64,000 nucleotides of DNA from Corallococcus silvisoli (GTDB taxonomy: Bacteria; Myxococcota; Myxococcia; Myxococcales; Myxococcaceae). Below the pieces are notes generated by a model, which was not told the origin of the DNA, searched no databases, and saw only the letters and a list, made by a program, of their open reading frames with translations. Below are positions 36,734 to 45,917 of the stretch, piece by piece. The position numbers and the translations under genes were made by a program. Positions within the stretch are counted from its first letter, which is position 1, and each line of letters begins with the position of its first letter. Location: NCBI RefSeq assembly GCF_009909145.1, contig NZ_JAAAPJ010000028.1, forward strand, positions 42,122 to 106,121. The letters are read 5' to 3'.

Positions 36734-37804
36734 TCAGCTCCGGCGGCGGCGGCGGGCCTGCATCAGCCCCAGGAGCCCCAGCAGCGAGAACGCGGCCAGC
36801 GACCCGCCGCTCGCGGAGCACCCGCCGCGGAAGTCCACGTCGCCCTCGTCCAGCGGCGACGGCTTCACGCCCGTGCCCGTCCCCAGGTCCATGCCTGCAT
36901 CCGCCACGCCCGCATCCGCCACCGGCTCCACGGGCGTACCCGCGTCCGCCACCGGCTCCACGGGCGTACCCGCGTCCACCACCGGGTCCACGGGCGGCGT
37001 CCCCGCGTCCACGACCGGATCCACCGGAGGCGTGCCCGCGTCCACCGCGGGCGTGCCCGCGTCCACCGCGGGCGTGCCCGCGTCCACCACCGGATCCGGC
37101 TTCACCACCGGAAACACGTCCTCGCGGCTCGTCGCCTGGATGAACCCGTCGTGGTAGACGACGCCGACCGGCTTGATGGTGTCGTCCCGGTACAGGCCCA
37201 GCTTCAGGTAGTTGTTCTGACCGGCGAACATCGTCATCGCCTTGCGCTTCGTCAGCACCTGCACGCCGTTGTGCCACAGCTCCACGAAGCCCACCGCCGC
37301 GTCCGGCGACCACTTCACGTGGAAGATGAACTCCTGCCACACGCCGCGCTTGAGCGCCGCGCTCCACACCGTGCCGCTCTCGTTCACGTTCAGCCGGATG
37401 AGCTCGCCCTTGACGAAGAACTCCACCGGCGGCGAGCCACAGCACCCGTCGTGGTGCCACTGCGTGAAGAGCTGCCACGAGTCCACGCTGGGGAAGTCGT
37501 TCGCGAACATCACCTTCCAGCGATACCAGTACTCCGACCCCACCTTGTCGCGGCTCAGGTAGACCAGCTCGTTGCGGTTGCCGCTGGAGTTGATGGGGTC
37601 ATCCCCCTGCTTCACCGTCGCCTTCAGCGCGTACTTGCCCTCCGCCACCGGGCTCGTCACCACCTGGAGCCGGTCCGAACTCACCATCTGCTCCGAGCTG
37701 TATTGCGAGCGATTCCCTGTCTCGAAGTCCCCACGCCAGACGATTTCCGCCGCTGCGAGGCTCGGGAGCAGACACATCGCAAGCCACAGGTGCAGTGCTT
37801 TCAA
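36734..37804 (-). CDS. Secreted polysaccharide lyase with MYXO-CTERM anchor
   Basis: A 356-residue exported protein. Signal peptide MKALHLWLAMCLLPSLAAA, then a jelly-roll lyase domain of the heparin-lyase-I/PL20-like type (EYWYRWKVMFANDFPSVDSW, FTQWHHDG, YLKLGLYRDD), a Pro/Val/Asp/Ala linker of roughly 10-residue repeats (VDAGTP), and a MYXO-CTERM tail: GGCSASGG, one hydrophobic helix, RRRRRS. The tail is a sorting signal processed by myxosortase for surface display. The TTG start at 37804 has AAGGA seven bases upstream and puts the signal peptide at the true N-terminus; an ATG at 37870 is possible. The glycan substrate is unknown. Confidence 0.85.
   Translation of the reverse strand: MKALHLWLAMCLLPSLAAAEIVWRGDFETGNRSQYSSEQMVSSDRLQVVTSPVAEGKYALKATVKQGDDPINSSGNRNELVYLSRDKVGSEYWYRWKVMFANDFPSVDSWQLFTQWHHDGCCGSPPVEFFVKGELIRLNVNESGTVWSAALKRGVWQEFIFHVKWSPDAAVGFVELWHNGVQVLTKRKAMTMFAGQNNYLKLGLYRDDTIKPVGVVYHDGFIQATSREDVFPVVKPDPVVDAGTPAVDAGTPAVDAGTPPVDPVVDAGTPPVDPVVDAGTPVEPVADAGTPVEPVADAGVADAGMDLGTGTGVKPSPLDEGDVDFRGGCSASGGSLAAFSLLGLLGLMQARRRRRS
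36904..37090. repeat. In-frame tandem repeats in lyase linker
   Basis: Several 18-33-bp units encode variants of VDAGTP, including two adjacent 30-bp copies (VEPVADAGTP). All periods are multiples of three, so the surface spacer can lengthen or shorten without frameshift. Confidence 0.8.
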
Positions 37805-38142
37805 TGCTGAATCCTTGAGGAGGGGGGAGGGGAGGGAGCGAAACTTTGACGGCAAAGCTTCAACAAACACTACCCCAGCTCATCGCCTCACTTCATTCCC
37901 TCCCAAAGACATTCCAACATGCTTGTCAACAGGGCATGCGGCCAGCCAGGGGCCCTCCTGTTTGAGACATGTTTCACCTCGGGGCCGGGCCACCCGCACC
38001 CACCGAGCGGACAGGGGGGCGATGTCCTGAACGCAACGCGTCATTGACAAGGAGGCATGCAGGAGGCTGACGGCCCGGGGGCGTGGTGTAAGGTCGCAGG
38101 CCCTTCCGGCGCTCCCTTCCCGGGGCGCTCTTCGTGTGCCCC
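37805..38142. other. Divergent intergenic region
   Basis: 338 bp between the polysaccharide lyase (minus) and astA (plus). It is AT-richer than its surroundings. A minus-strand TTGACA (complement of 37924-37929) and a plus-strand TTGACA (38044-38049) are visible, but neither has a good -10 at the right distance. No gene or structured RNA was recognised. Confidence 0.4.
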
Positions 38143-39168
38143 ATGCTCGTGCTGCGAGACGTCCAGAAAACCGATTTGCCCGGCCTGAAGCGTCTTGCCG
38201 CGGTGCTGAACACGGTCAACCTGCCGAACAACGAGGAGACGCTCGAGGCCATCATCGACAAGTCGGTGAAGAGCTTCGCCGGCAAGGTGAAGGACCCGTT
38301 CGAGCGCGAGTACCTCTTCGTGCTGGAGGACGTGCGCAACAGCCTCATCATCGGCACGTCGATGATCATCGCCCAGCACGGCACCTACGACGCGCCGCAC
38401 ATCTACTACGAGGTGAGCGAGCGGGAGCACTACTCCGCGTCGCTGGAGCGGCACCTGCGGCACAAGGTGCTGTCCATCGCGTACAACTACGAAGGCCCCA
38501 CGGAGATTGGCGGCCTGGTGGTGGACCCGCCCTACCGGGCGACGCCGGACAAGCCCGGCAAGCAGCTGTCCTTCGTGCGCTTCCTCTTCATCGCCATGCA
38601 CCGGCGGCTGTTCCGGCCGCGCGTCCTGGCGGAGCTGTTGCCGCCGCTGCTCCCGGACGGGCGCAGCCTCCTGTGGGAGGCGTGCGGGAAGAAGTTCACC
38701 GGCCTCACCTACCTGGAGGCCGACCGGCTCAGCCGCCAGAACAAGGAGTTCATCAAGGAGCTGTTCCCCGCGTCGGACATCTACGCGTCGCTGTTCCCGG
38801 ATCGCGTGCAGCGGGTGCTGGGCGAAGTGGGGCCGGCCACGCGCGGCGTGCAGCGGATGCTGGAGCGGGTGGGCTTCCGGTACGTGGAGCGCATCGACCC
38901 GTTCGACGGCGGCCCGCACTTCGAGGCGAACACGGCCGACGTCAGCCTGGTGCGCCGCTACCGCACGATGAAGCTGGCGGACGAGGACTTCGAGCTGGAG
39001 GGCGATGACGTGCTCGTCGCCGCCGAGCGCGAATCCGGCCGCAACCGCTTCCGCTCCGTGCGGTGCCAGGCGCGGTTGGACAACACGGTCATCTACCTGC
39101 CGGCCCGCGCCAAGGAGATCCTGGAAGTGAAGGCCGGCGCGAAGCTGTCCATCATTCCGTTCGAGTAG
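38143..39168 (+). CDS. astA: Arginine N-succinyltransferase
   Basis: A 341-residue AstA-type enzyme of the GNAT superfamily that succinylates arginine in the AST catabolic pathway. Family segments: LVLRDVQKTDLPGL at the N-terminus, GTSMIIAQHGTYDAPHIYYEV, EIGGLVVDPPYR, FTGLTYLEADRLSR and ERVGFRYVERIDPFDGGPH. The length is normal. A GTG at 38134 is an alternative start. The remaining ast genes (B, C, D, E) are not in this window, so it may work alone or with distant partners. Its 3' end overlaps the convergent transglutaminase-like gene by 17 bp. Confidence 0.92.
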   Translation: MLVLRDVQKTDLPGLKRLAAVLNTVNLPNNEETLEAIIDKSVKSFAGKVKDPFEREYLFVLEDVRNSLIIGTSMIIAQHGTYDAPHIYYEVSEREHYSASLERHLRHKVLSIAYNYEGPTEIGGLVVDPPYRATPDKPGKQLSFVRFLFIAMHRRLFRPRVLAELLPPLLPDGRSLLWEACGKKFTGLTYLEADRLSRQNKEFIKELFPASDIYASLFPDRVQRVLGEVGPATRGVQRMLERVGFRYVERIDPFDGGPHFEANTADVSLVRRYRTMKLADEDFELEGDDVLVAAERESGRNRFRSVRCQARLDNTVIYLPARAKEILEVKAGAKLSIIPFE

Positions 39169-40339
39169 CGCGCACCACGCGCCAGTCCCCGCGCAGGAGC
39201 GACAACCAGCGCTCCCCGGCCTCCAGGCCGGGGCCTTCGGGGGACACCAGCGCCAGCGGCAGGTGCGTATCGGGACGCACGGGATCCAACGACGTGGGGT
39301 CCAGGTCCAGCGTCCCGCCCCCGCGCAGCGCCACCCGAACCCAGGCGTGCGGCCGCGCGGGGCCGCCGTCCACCACCAGCAGCCCGTGCACCAGCCCCAC
39401 CTTCCGCCCCTGGGCGCGCGCCAGGGACGCGAAGCGCAGCGCATGGGCCAGACAGCCGCCGGCCTCGCCCTCCCCTCCCGCCCGCCAGTCCGCCGCCGTG
39501 GGCCCCTTGTCCGGGAAGGCCGCGTGCACCTTCGCGGACAGGGCCCGTGCCGCGTCCGGCGACCACTCCGTCATGTCCGGCAGGCGGCTGGGGACCACGA
39601 GGGTGCTGGCGCGGTTCACGCCATCAGCGGCGGCTCGCCGCTCGGCGCCGCCGCTCGTGTCAGCGCCCACTCCGGCCCGCGGCGCCCTCCCCTCCGCGGC
39701 GCCCGATGCGACGGTCGCTCCCGCCGAGGCCGAGGCAGCGCCAGGCGATGGTTCGTGCCCTGCCTGCCCGCCTGGCATGAGCCTCAGGGGCCCTTCGGTC
39801 CCTCCCTCCACGGGGACGCCGTCCGCGAAGAGCTCCGGGGGCGCTCGCAGCCGCTCCCCTGGCGGCGCCGCCGTGAAGCTCGAGTCGCCCACCTCCACCG
39901 CCTGGAGCCATCCCCGCGCGTCGTAGCGGGCACGGAAGCGCGCGCCGAGCATCGTGCCCTCCACGCTCGTCGCGCTCCGCGTCGTGACACAGTGAAGGCC
40001 CTCCTGGCCGGACAGCTCCTCCCGGCCCTTCACGCAGCCCTCGGGCGGCGGCCCTCTCCACAGCCACAGCGCCTGCGGCACCGCGTCCGCGTCCTTCACG
40101 CGCCCCGTGGGATCCACCGCGAGCGTCACCTCGCGCACGCGCTCACCCGCCCGGCCTTCGCGCACGTGCAGGTGCCGGCTGGTGTACGTGAACCGCCCCG
40201 CGTCCAGCGCCAGGGAGACCGTCCCCACCGGCACGCCCCGCCACGCGAAGACGAACCGGGCGGCCCTCCCGGCTTCGGTGCCCGTGCTGGCGGGGATTCC
40301 CGGGAACACCAGCATCGCGATGGCGAAGAGGGCCTTCAT
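39152..40339 (-). CDS. Secreted transglutaminase-like protein
   Basis: A 395-residue protein with a signal peptide (MKALFAIAMLVFPGIPAST). The middle is an Ala/Gly/Pro-rich linker. The C-terminal domain has a papain-like transglutaminase triad: Cys296 (GGCLAHAL), His331 (PHAWVRV) and Asp345 or Asp347 (TLDLDPT). It may act as a periplasmic protease, amidase or cross-linking enzyme; the substrate is unknown. It is divergent from the chemoreceptor fusion gene (65 bp). Confidence 0.8.
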   Translation of the reverse strand: MKALFAIAMLVFPGIPASTGTEAGRAARFVFAWRGVPVGTVSLALDAGRFTYTSRHLHVREGRAGERVREVTLAVDPTGRVKDADAVPQALWLWRGPPPEGCVKGREELSGQEGLHCVTTRSATSVEGTMLGARFRARYDARGWLQAVEVGDSSFTAAPPGERLRAPPELFADGVPVEGGTEGPLRLMPGGQAGHEPSPGAASASAGATVASGAAEGRAPRAGVGADTSGGAERRAAADGVNRASTLVVPSRLPDMTEWSPDAARALSAKVHAAFPDKGPTAADWRAGGEGEAGGCLAHALRFASLARAQGRKVGLVHGLLVVDGGPARPHAWVRVALRGGGTLDLDPTSLDPVRPDTHLPLALVSPEGPGLEAGERWLSLLRGDWRVVRATRTE

Positions 40340-40404
40340 GTATCGCGGAGCATGCGTCGAATTGAGGACCGGCGCGAGAAGGCGGGATAGCGTTCATCCC
40401 GTCC

Positions 40405-43400
40405 ATGGGCGCCAAACGGTACCTCTTCTCGTTCGGGCTGGCGGCGGCCCTGGTCTCCGCCTTCATCCTGGGCCTGCTGTTGTGGTGGGTGACGGGCAAG
40501 CCGGACGACACGGCCGGGTGGGCGGTGCTGCTGCTCGGGGTTCCGTTCCTCTGGCTGGCGGGCAGCTACCTCGCGTGGTTCCGCTTCGCGGCGATGCGGC
40601 GGCGCGAGCGGCGCGACCTGATGTCACGCCTCGCCGAAGGCGACCTCACCACGCCCATCCACCAGGGCTTCGAGGGCCAGGAGGACCTGCGCCGCCTCAT
40701 CCTCTCCCTGCGCCGCGCCATGTCCCAGGTGCAGCGCGTGACGAGCAACCTGCACCGCACCGGCAACGGCGTGAGCGACCAGGCCCGCATGTTGCTGGAG
40801 GCCGCGCGCCGTCAGGGCGGCGCCGTGGAGCGCACGCTCACCGCGGTGGCGGGCAACGGCACCAGCCTCCAGGTGGCCATCAAGCGCGTGCTGCACATCG
40901 AGACCTTCGCGCATGAGACCACGGGCGCCCTGCTGGAGATGACGGAGCGGCTGCACCAGGTGGTGGATGGCCTGGAGACGGTCAACGACTTCAGCCAGCG
41001 CACCAGCGGCCTCACCCAGGCGATGACGGAGCGGCTGACGCACATCGCGGCGTCGGGTGACGAGCTGGGCCGCTTCGCGTCCGAGGCGGAGGACTTCGTC
41101 GCGCTGGTGGAGGGCGGCATCGACGCCGTGCGCCGGCGGGCCACCGACACCAACAGCATGGCCATGGCCGTCACCGCCACCGCCCAGCGCGGCGAGACCC
41201 TGGTGGGCGACAGCGTGCAGGGCATGTACCGGGTGGAGGAGACGGTGCGCAAGGCGGCCGAGCTGATGGAGATGCTCGGCACGCGGTCCATGGAGATTGG
41301 CCGCATCGTGGACGTCATCCAGGAGATCGCCGACCAGACGAACCTGCTGGCCCTCAACGCCGCCATCATCGCCGCGCAGGCCGGCGAGCACGGCCGCCCC
41401 TTCGGCGTGGTGGCCAATGAGATCCGCAGCCTCGCGGAGCGCACCACGCGCTCCACGCGCGAGATTGGCACCATGGTCACCGGCATCCGCGACGCGGTGG
41501 AGACCGCCGTGGCCCTGGTGCAGGAGGGCCGCGAGCAGGCCACCGCGGGCGTGGCCCTGGGCGACCGCGCCGCCGAGGCCCTGGGGGAGATCCGCAGCAT
41601 CACCCAGCGCACCTTCGCGGCCGTGGAAGCCACGGTGATGGAGACGCAGCGGCTGGAGGCGCAGGGCGCCACGGTCGTGGAGGCCAGCAAGCGCGTGGCC
41701 CGGCGCGTGGAGGACATCACGCGCATGGCCATTGAGCAGTCCGGCAACGCGCGGGACCTGGTGCGACAGATTCAAGAGATGTCGCGCGTGGGGCAGAGCG
41801 CCGGCCAGAAGGCGGAGGCCCAGGCGCGCACGGGCCGCGACCTGTCGGAAGCGGTGATGCGCCTGAGCGCCGCCATTGAGGAGCTGCGGCAGGCCCATCA
41901 GGTGCTCACCCGGGGTGACGCGTCCATCCGCGAGGAGGTCGCGCAGGTGCGCGAGGACGCGCGCCGGGTCATCCGCATTGGCGACGGGTTGGATCGCACG
42001 GTGGACCAGCTGGGCCATGAGACCGCGAGCCTGGAGGCGGAGGTGTTCCGCTTCCAGCTGCCTCGGGCGCGCGCGGGCGGCACGCTGCGGGTGGGGGTGC
42101 ACCAGTCGGGGTCCTTGCGCAGCCGGCAGACGGTGGATCCGCTGTACAGCGTCGAGAACCAGATGGCGGAGCTGACGGCGTGCCTCTTCTCCTGCCTCGT
42201 GCGGCTGGAGGACGGCATGCTGGTGCCCGACCTGGCCGAGCGCTGGGACGCGGACCCCTCCGCGCGCCGCTACCGCTTCTATCTGCGCCGGGGCGTCACC
42301 TTCCACGACGGCACGATGCTCACCGCCCAGGACGTGAAGCGACACCTGGAGCGGTTGATGGACCCGGCGTTGCGTTCGCCGGACCGCAGCCTGCTGGAGG
42401 ACGTGGAGGGCGCTCGGGAGTACGCCAGCGGCCTCGCGCGCGAGGTGACGGGCATCGAGGTGCTGGACGAGGGCACGCTGGAGATCCGCCTGCGCGAGCC
42501 CAAGGCGTTCTTCCTCCAGCTCATGGCGCTGACGCCCACGGCGGTGGCGAAGATGGACCCCTCCGGCAAGCTGGTGGGCTCCGGGCCGTTCCGCGTCGTC
42601 GGTCTGGAGTCGGACCGCATCGTGCTGGAGCGCAACCCGGGCTACTGGCGCAGCGGGACTCCGCTGCTGGACCGGCTGGAGTTCCTCCTGTCGGACTCAC
42701 GGGATCAGGCGGTGCGGCAGCTCTTGGACGGGCAGGTGGACCTCGTGTCCTACCTGCACGTCGAGCACACGGAGGCCAAGGGCCTGGAGGCGCATCAGGT
42801 CGTGGCCAGCACCACGCCCTCCACGGCGTTCGTGGGCCTCAACCTGCACGAGGCGCCCTACAACGACGTGCGCGTGCGCCGGGCGCTGCGCGCGGGCATG
42901 GACATCCCGGGCGTGGTGCAGCAGTTCCATCCGGGCGCGCGGGTGGCCCGCACCTTCACGCCCCCGGAGCTGCTGGAAGGGGCCGCCGAGCTGGGTCCCG
43001 CTCCGGGGCCGGACCTGGCGCTGGCGGAGCGGCTGTTGCGCGAGGCGGGCGTGCGGCGGTTGCAGCTGAACCTGCACCATCCGGTGGGGCGCGACACGTC
43101 CGCCGAGGACGCGGTGCTCTTCCGCCCGTTGATTCAAGCGGGGCTGCTGGAGCTGCGGCACGTGCAGATGAGCCCGGAGGAGTACCTGCCGCGGCTGCGC
43201 GAGGGGAAGGTCCCGGCCTTCCGCACGCTGTGGCTGGCGGACTTCCCGGACGCGGATGCCTTCCTGCACTTCCTGCTCAACTCCAGCGCGCAGACGGTCT
43301 ACCCGCTGGGCTACCGCAATCCGGAGCTGGATCGGCTCACCGCGGAGGCGCGGGTGTCCATTGATCCAGAGCTGCGCTCGCAGCTCTACCGGCGCGCGGA

Positions 43401-43554
43401 GTTGCTGGCGCGCGAGGACTGCCCGCTCATCCCGCTGTACCACGACCGCACCCACGCGGCGGCGGTGGCGTCGGTGCAAAACCTGCGGCTGCACCAGACA
43501 CCTCCGCAGGTGCGCTTCGAGGACCTCTGGGTGGACCCCAGCGCGGGCGCCTGA
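40405..43554 (+). CDS. Chemoreceptor fused to oligopeptide-binding (SBP_bac_5) domain
   Basis: A 1049-residue fusion. Two transmembrane helices (about 7-29 and 37-60) are joined by a short loop, so there is no periplasmic sensor domain. A HAMP-like stretch (RLAEGDLTTPI) and a long helical methyl-accepting signalling domain follow, with the hairpin tip at NLLALNAAI (313-321). From about residue 558 (GGTLRVGVHQSG) to the end lies a complete family 5 solute-binding protein fold (VPDLAERWD, RRGVTFHDGTMLTAQDV, NPGYW, DCPLIPLYHD). No membrane segment separates the two, so the binding domain should be in the cytoplasm. The tip has I322 and Q325 where receptors almost always have Glu and Arg (AAIEAARAGE). 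Probably an intracellular peptide sensor; the signalling partner is unknown. Confidence 0.88.
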   Translation: MGAKRYLFSFGLAAALVSAFILGLLLWWVTGKPDDTAGWAVLLLGVPFLWLAGSYLAWFRFAAMRRRERRDLMSRLAEGDLTTPIHQGFEGQEDLRRLILSLRRAMSQVQRVTSNLHRTGNGVSDQARMLLEAARRQGGAVERTLTAVAGNGTSLQVAIKRVLHIETFAHETTGALLEMTERLHQVVDGLETVNDFSQRTSGLTQAMTERLTHIAASGDELGRFASEAEDFVALVEGGIDAVRRRATDTNSMAMAVTATAQRGETLVGDSVQGMYRVEETVRKAAELMEMLGTRSMEIGRIVDVIQEIADQTNLLALNAAIIAAQAGEHGRPFGVVANEIRSLAERTTRSTREIGTMVTGIRDAVETAVALVQEGREQATAGVALGDRAAEALGEIRSITQRTFAAVEATVMETQRLEAQGATVVEASKRVARRVEDITRMAIEQSGNARDLVRQIQEMSRVGQSAGQKAEAQARTGRDLSEAVMRLSAAIEELRQAHQVLTRGDASIREEVAQVREDARRVIRIGDGLDRTVDQLGHETASLEAEVFRFQLPRARAGGTLRVGVHQSGSLRSRQTVDPLYSVENQMAELTACLFSCLVRLEDGMLVPDLAERWDADPSARRYRFYLRRGVTFHDGTMLTAQDVKRHLERLMDPALRSPDRSLLEDVEGAREYASGLAREVTGIEVLDEGTLEIRLREPKAFFLQLMALTPTAVAKMDPSGKLVGSGPFRVVGLESDRIVLERNPGYWRSGTPLLDRLEFLLSDSRDQAVRQLLDGQVDLVSYLHVEHTEAKGLEAHQVVASTTPSTAFVGLNLHEAPYNDVRVRRALRAGMDIPGVVQQFHPGARVARTFTPPELLEGAAELGPAPGPDLALAERLLREAGVRRLQLNLHHPVGRDTSAEDAVLFRPLIQAGLLELRHVQMSPEEYLPRLREGKVPAFRTLWLADFPDADAFLHFLLNSSAQTVYPLGYRNPELDRLTAEARVSIDPELRSQLYRRAELLAREDCPLIPLYHDRTHAAAVASVQNLRLHQTPPQVRFEDLWVDPSAGA

Positions 43555-43611
43555 GCTGCCCGGTGAGGGCGAAACCCGCGGCTGCGTCGGACGCCGCGGA
43601 CCTCGGCCGGC

Positions 43612-45753
43612 CTAAGGCGCCGCCCGGCGGGAGCCTCCGGGACTGGCGTGCCGCAGGGGCCAGCCACGGGACTCGGTGCGCCCTCCCAGCGGATAGGACT
43701 CCAGCAGCCAGACCCCGTCGCGGCGCAAGGCCACGTGCAGCATGTCGCCCGCGAACACAGCCCCCGCGACATGGACGCGGCCCGGCAGTGAGCACTGGCT
43801 GGCCTTCCTGCCTGAAGAGATCCACTCCAACCACGCCTGCCGCTGACCATCCGGCAGCTCCACGTCCGCGAGGACGCCCACGATGTCCCGCTGGAGCAAC
43901 GCGGCTTCGTGGAAGACCCCGGGGAGCACCGGCGAAGGCAGCACGTCCACTTCGGAGAGGCCCCCGCCGTCGTCGGAGCGGAAGGCGCGCAGCACGGTGC
44001 GCAGCGCCTCGGGCGGACACGGGAGGCCATCCGTGCGGTCGCACGCGAGCGCGAACGCATGTCCGACCGCGCCCCCAGGGGACACCAGCACGGGCTCGGC
44101 CAGGGGGGACAGCGTGCGAACACCGCCGTCCCAGTCCAGCGCCCCGAGCACGCCCCCATCCGTGTCCACGAACGCCTGCGTGCCCACCAACAACCGTCCG
44201 GACGCGAGCGCCAGCGACGCCGCGCCCCCCGGGACACCGGCGCCGAGCGCATCGAGGCTCAGCGGCGCGACCCCTGCGTCCGCGTCAGGCGGCGCCCAGG
44301 ATGTGAAGGCCAGCCGTCCGTCCCACGGCGTATAGAGATATGCCCCGCGCGCGGCGTCGACGGCGAGCCGAGCCGCGCCGCCCCCCGGCTCGTCAGGCCC
44401 CACCGCGAGCGGCACTCCCGCATCCGCGCTCAGCATCACCAGCCGCGAGCGCCGCGCCTCCGCGCCCGCGAACGGTGTCTCGCTCCACGTGACATACGTC
44501 AGCACCTCGCCTTCCGCCGTGAGCGCCACGCGGCCCGCGCCCGTGCCGGGCACACCCGCGGGCACCCCTGCGTCCAGCGCCCCAACGGAGGCCCCCAGCG
44601 GCGCGCGCCAGCGAAGCTCCCCCGCCCCCCGGGGCGCATAGGCCTCCAGTGCCTCCGGCGCGAGCACCACCACGCCCGCGCCCGACGCCGCCAGCAACGT
44701 CCGCGCCCCCCCATCCGCGTAGGGCGATTCGTAGCGAAGCAGCCCGCGATCCGTGTACGCGGCGAGCCAGCAGCCCGCGTCCTCGCCGCACACCGACGCG
44801 TAGACCGTGTCGTCATCCGCCAGCAGCACCGGTCCACCGTCCTCCGCGACCGGCTCGCCTCCCAGCGCCGCGCTGAAGACGGCCTCCAGGTCCCCCGCGT
44901 CCGGACGCACGCACGCGCCCTCCTGGCACGTGCCCTCGTCCTGACAGGGGGTGGCGGGAGCGCAGACGAAGCCGTCCGGCGGCGTCACCGACCGGCACGT
45001 GCCACTGATGCAGACCTCGGCCCGCTGGCAGCTCACCGCGCCGCACGGGCTGAAGTCCGCCACGTCCACCTCCTTGCAGCCCACGTTGCGGTCGCACACC
45101 CCCGCCTTGCACGGGTCGCGCGGCGGCGGGCACACGACCTTCTCCGTCACGCAGCCCTGCGTCGGAGAGCAGCTGTCCACCGTGCACGGGTTGTCGTCAT
45201 TGCACGTGCGTGGCCTCCCCACGCAGACGCCCGCCTGGCATGTGCCATTCTCCTGGCAGCGGCTGCTGGGGATGCATGATGCGCCGTCCGCCTGCGGGGA
45301 CTCGATGCACAGGCCGGACTCCAGGTCGAAGCGCGACTCGCGGCACTCGCCCTGTGGCACGCACGGCAGCGGACGCACGCCCACGCCCACGAGCTTCACC
45401 TTCGCCGTGGTGCGCCCCGCGGTGAGCACCAGCTCGCCCTCCACGGGCTCGCTGCCCGCCGAGAACAGGATGTCCACCGTGCCCGTGCCGCTGCCCGTCA
45501 CGACAATCTGGGACACGACGACGAAGAAGGGCGCGTCCGTCACCGCCTCCACCTGGACGCCCGCGCGGCCGGTGGCCACCAACGTCAGCGAGCGGCGCAC
45601 CTGGGTGCCCTCCAGCACCCGGCCGAAGTCCACCACCGTGTCCTGCGGCCGGAAGCTGGCGCTCGCGCCGCCCACGTTGGGGCCATCACCACATTGGCAC
45701 CCACCCAGGAGCAGCAACATCAGGAGCCACCAGCGAGCACTAGCACGGACCAT
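43612..45753 (-). CDS. Large Cys-rich lipoprotein with ASH-type N-terminal domain
   Basis: A 713-residue lipoprotein: signal peptide ending LLLLGGC with Cys19. An immunoglobulin-like ASH/choice-of-anchor-D domain follows (VVDFGRVLEGTQVRRSLTL). Next is a Cys-rich region with about ten EGF-like or TNFR-like short loops (CQENGTCQAGVCVG, CQDEGTCQEGACV). The C-terminal 400 residues look like a PQQ/YVTN-type beta-propeller (DDDTVYASVCGEDAGCWLAAYTDRG). This architecture is common among myxobacterial surface proteins of unknown function. It is convergent with the chemoreceptor fusion. Confidence 0.82.
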   Translation of the reverse strand: MVRASARWWLLMLLLLGGCQCGDGPNVGGASASFRPQDTVVDFGRVLEGTQVRRSLTLVATGRAGVQVEAVTDAPFFVVVSQIVVTGSGTGTVDILFSAGSEPVEGELVLTAGRTTAKVKLVGVGVRPLPCVPQGECRESRFDLESGLCIESPQADGASCIPSSRCQENGTCQAGVCVGRPRTCNDDNPCTVDSCSPTQGCVTEKVVCPPPRDPCKAGVCDRNVGCKEVDVADFSPCGAVSCQRAEVCISGTCRSVTPPDGFVCAPATPCQDEGTCQEGACVRPDAGDLEAVFSAALGGEPVAEDGGPVLLADDDTVYASVCGEDAGCWLAAYTDRGLLRYESPYADGGARTLLAASGAGVVVLAPEALEAYAPRGAGELRWRAPLGASVGALDAGVPAGVPGTGAGRVALTAEGEVLTYVTWSETPFAGAEARRSRLVMLSADAGVPLAVGPDEPGGGAARLAVDAARGAYLYTPWDGRLAFTSWAPPDADAGVAPLSLDALGAGVPGGAASLALASGRLLVGTQAFVDTDGGVLGALDWDGGVRTLSPLAEPVLVSPGGAVGHAFALACDRTDGLPCPPEALRTVLRAFRSDDGGGLSEVDVLPSPVLPGVFHEAALLQRDIVGVLADVELPDGQRQAWLEWISSGRKASQCSLPGRVHVAGAVFAGDMLHVALRRDGVWLLESYPLGGRTESRGWPLRHASPGGSRRAAP

Positions 45754-45917
45754 GCCCTGACTCAACCGCGCCACCCGGCTCCGCGCAACGTGCGCCCTCC
45801 GCGTGCGGGTCGCCCCGCGCACAGTCTCCACGCCCCGGCGGGCCATCCCGCGTTCGCGGGCACCACCGCGCCCGGTCCATGCCCTCCGCCGCGCACGGCG
45901 AGTGGGCGCTGGCGTCG

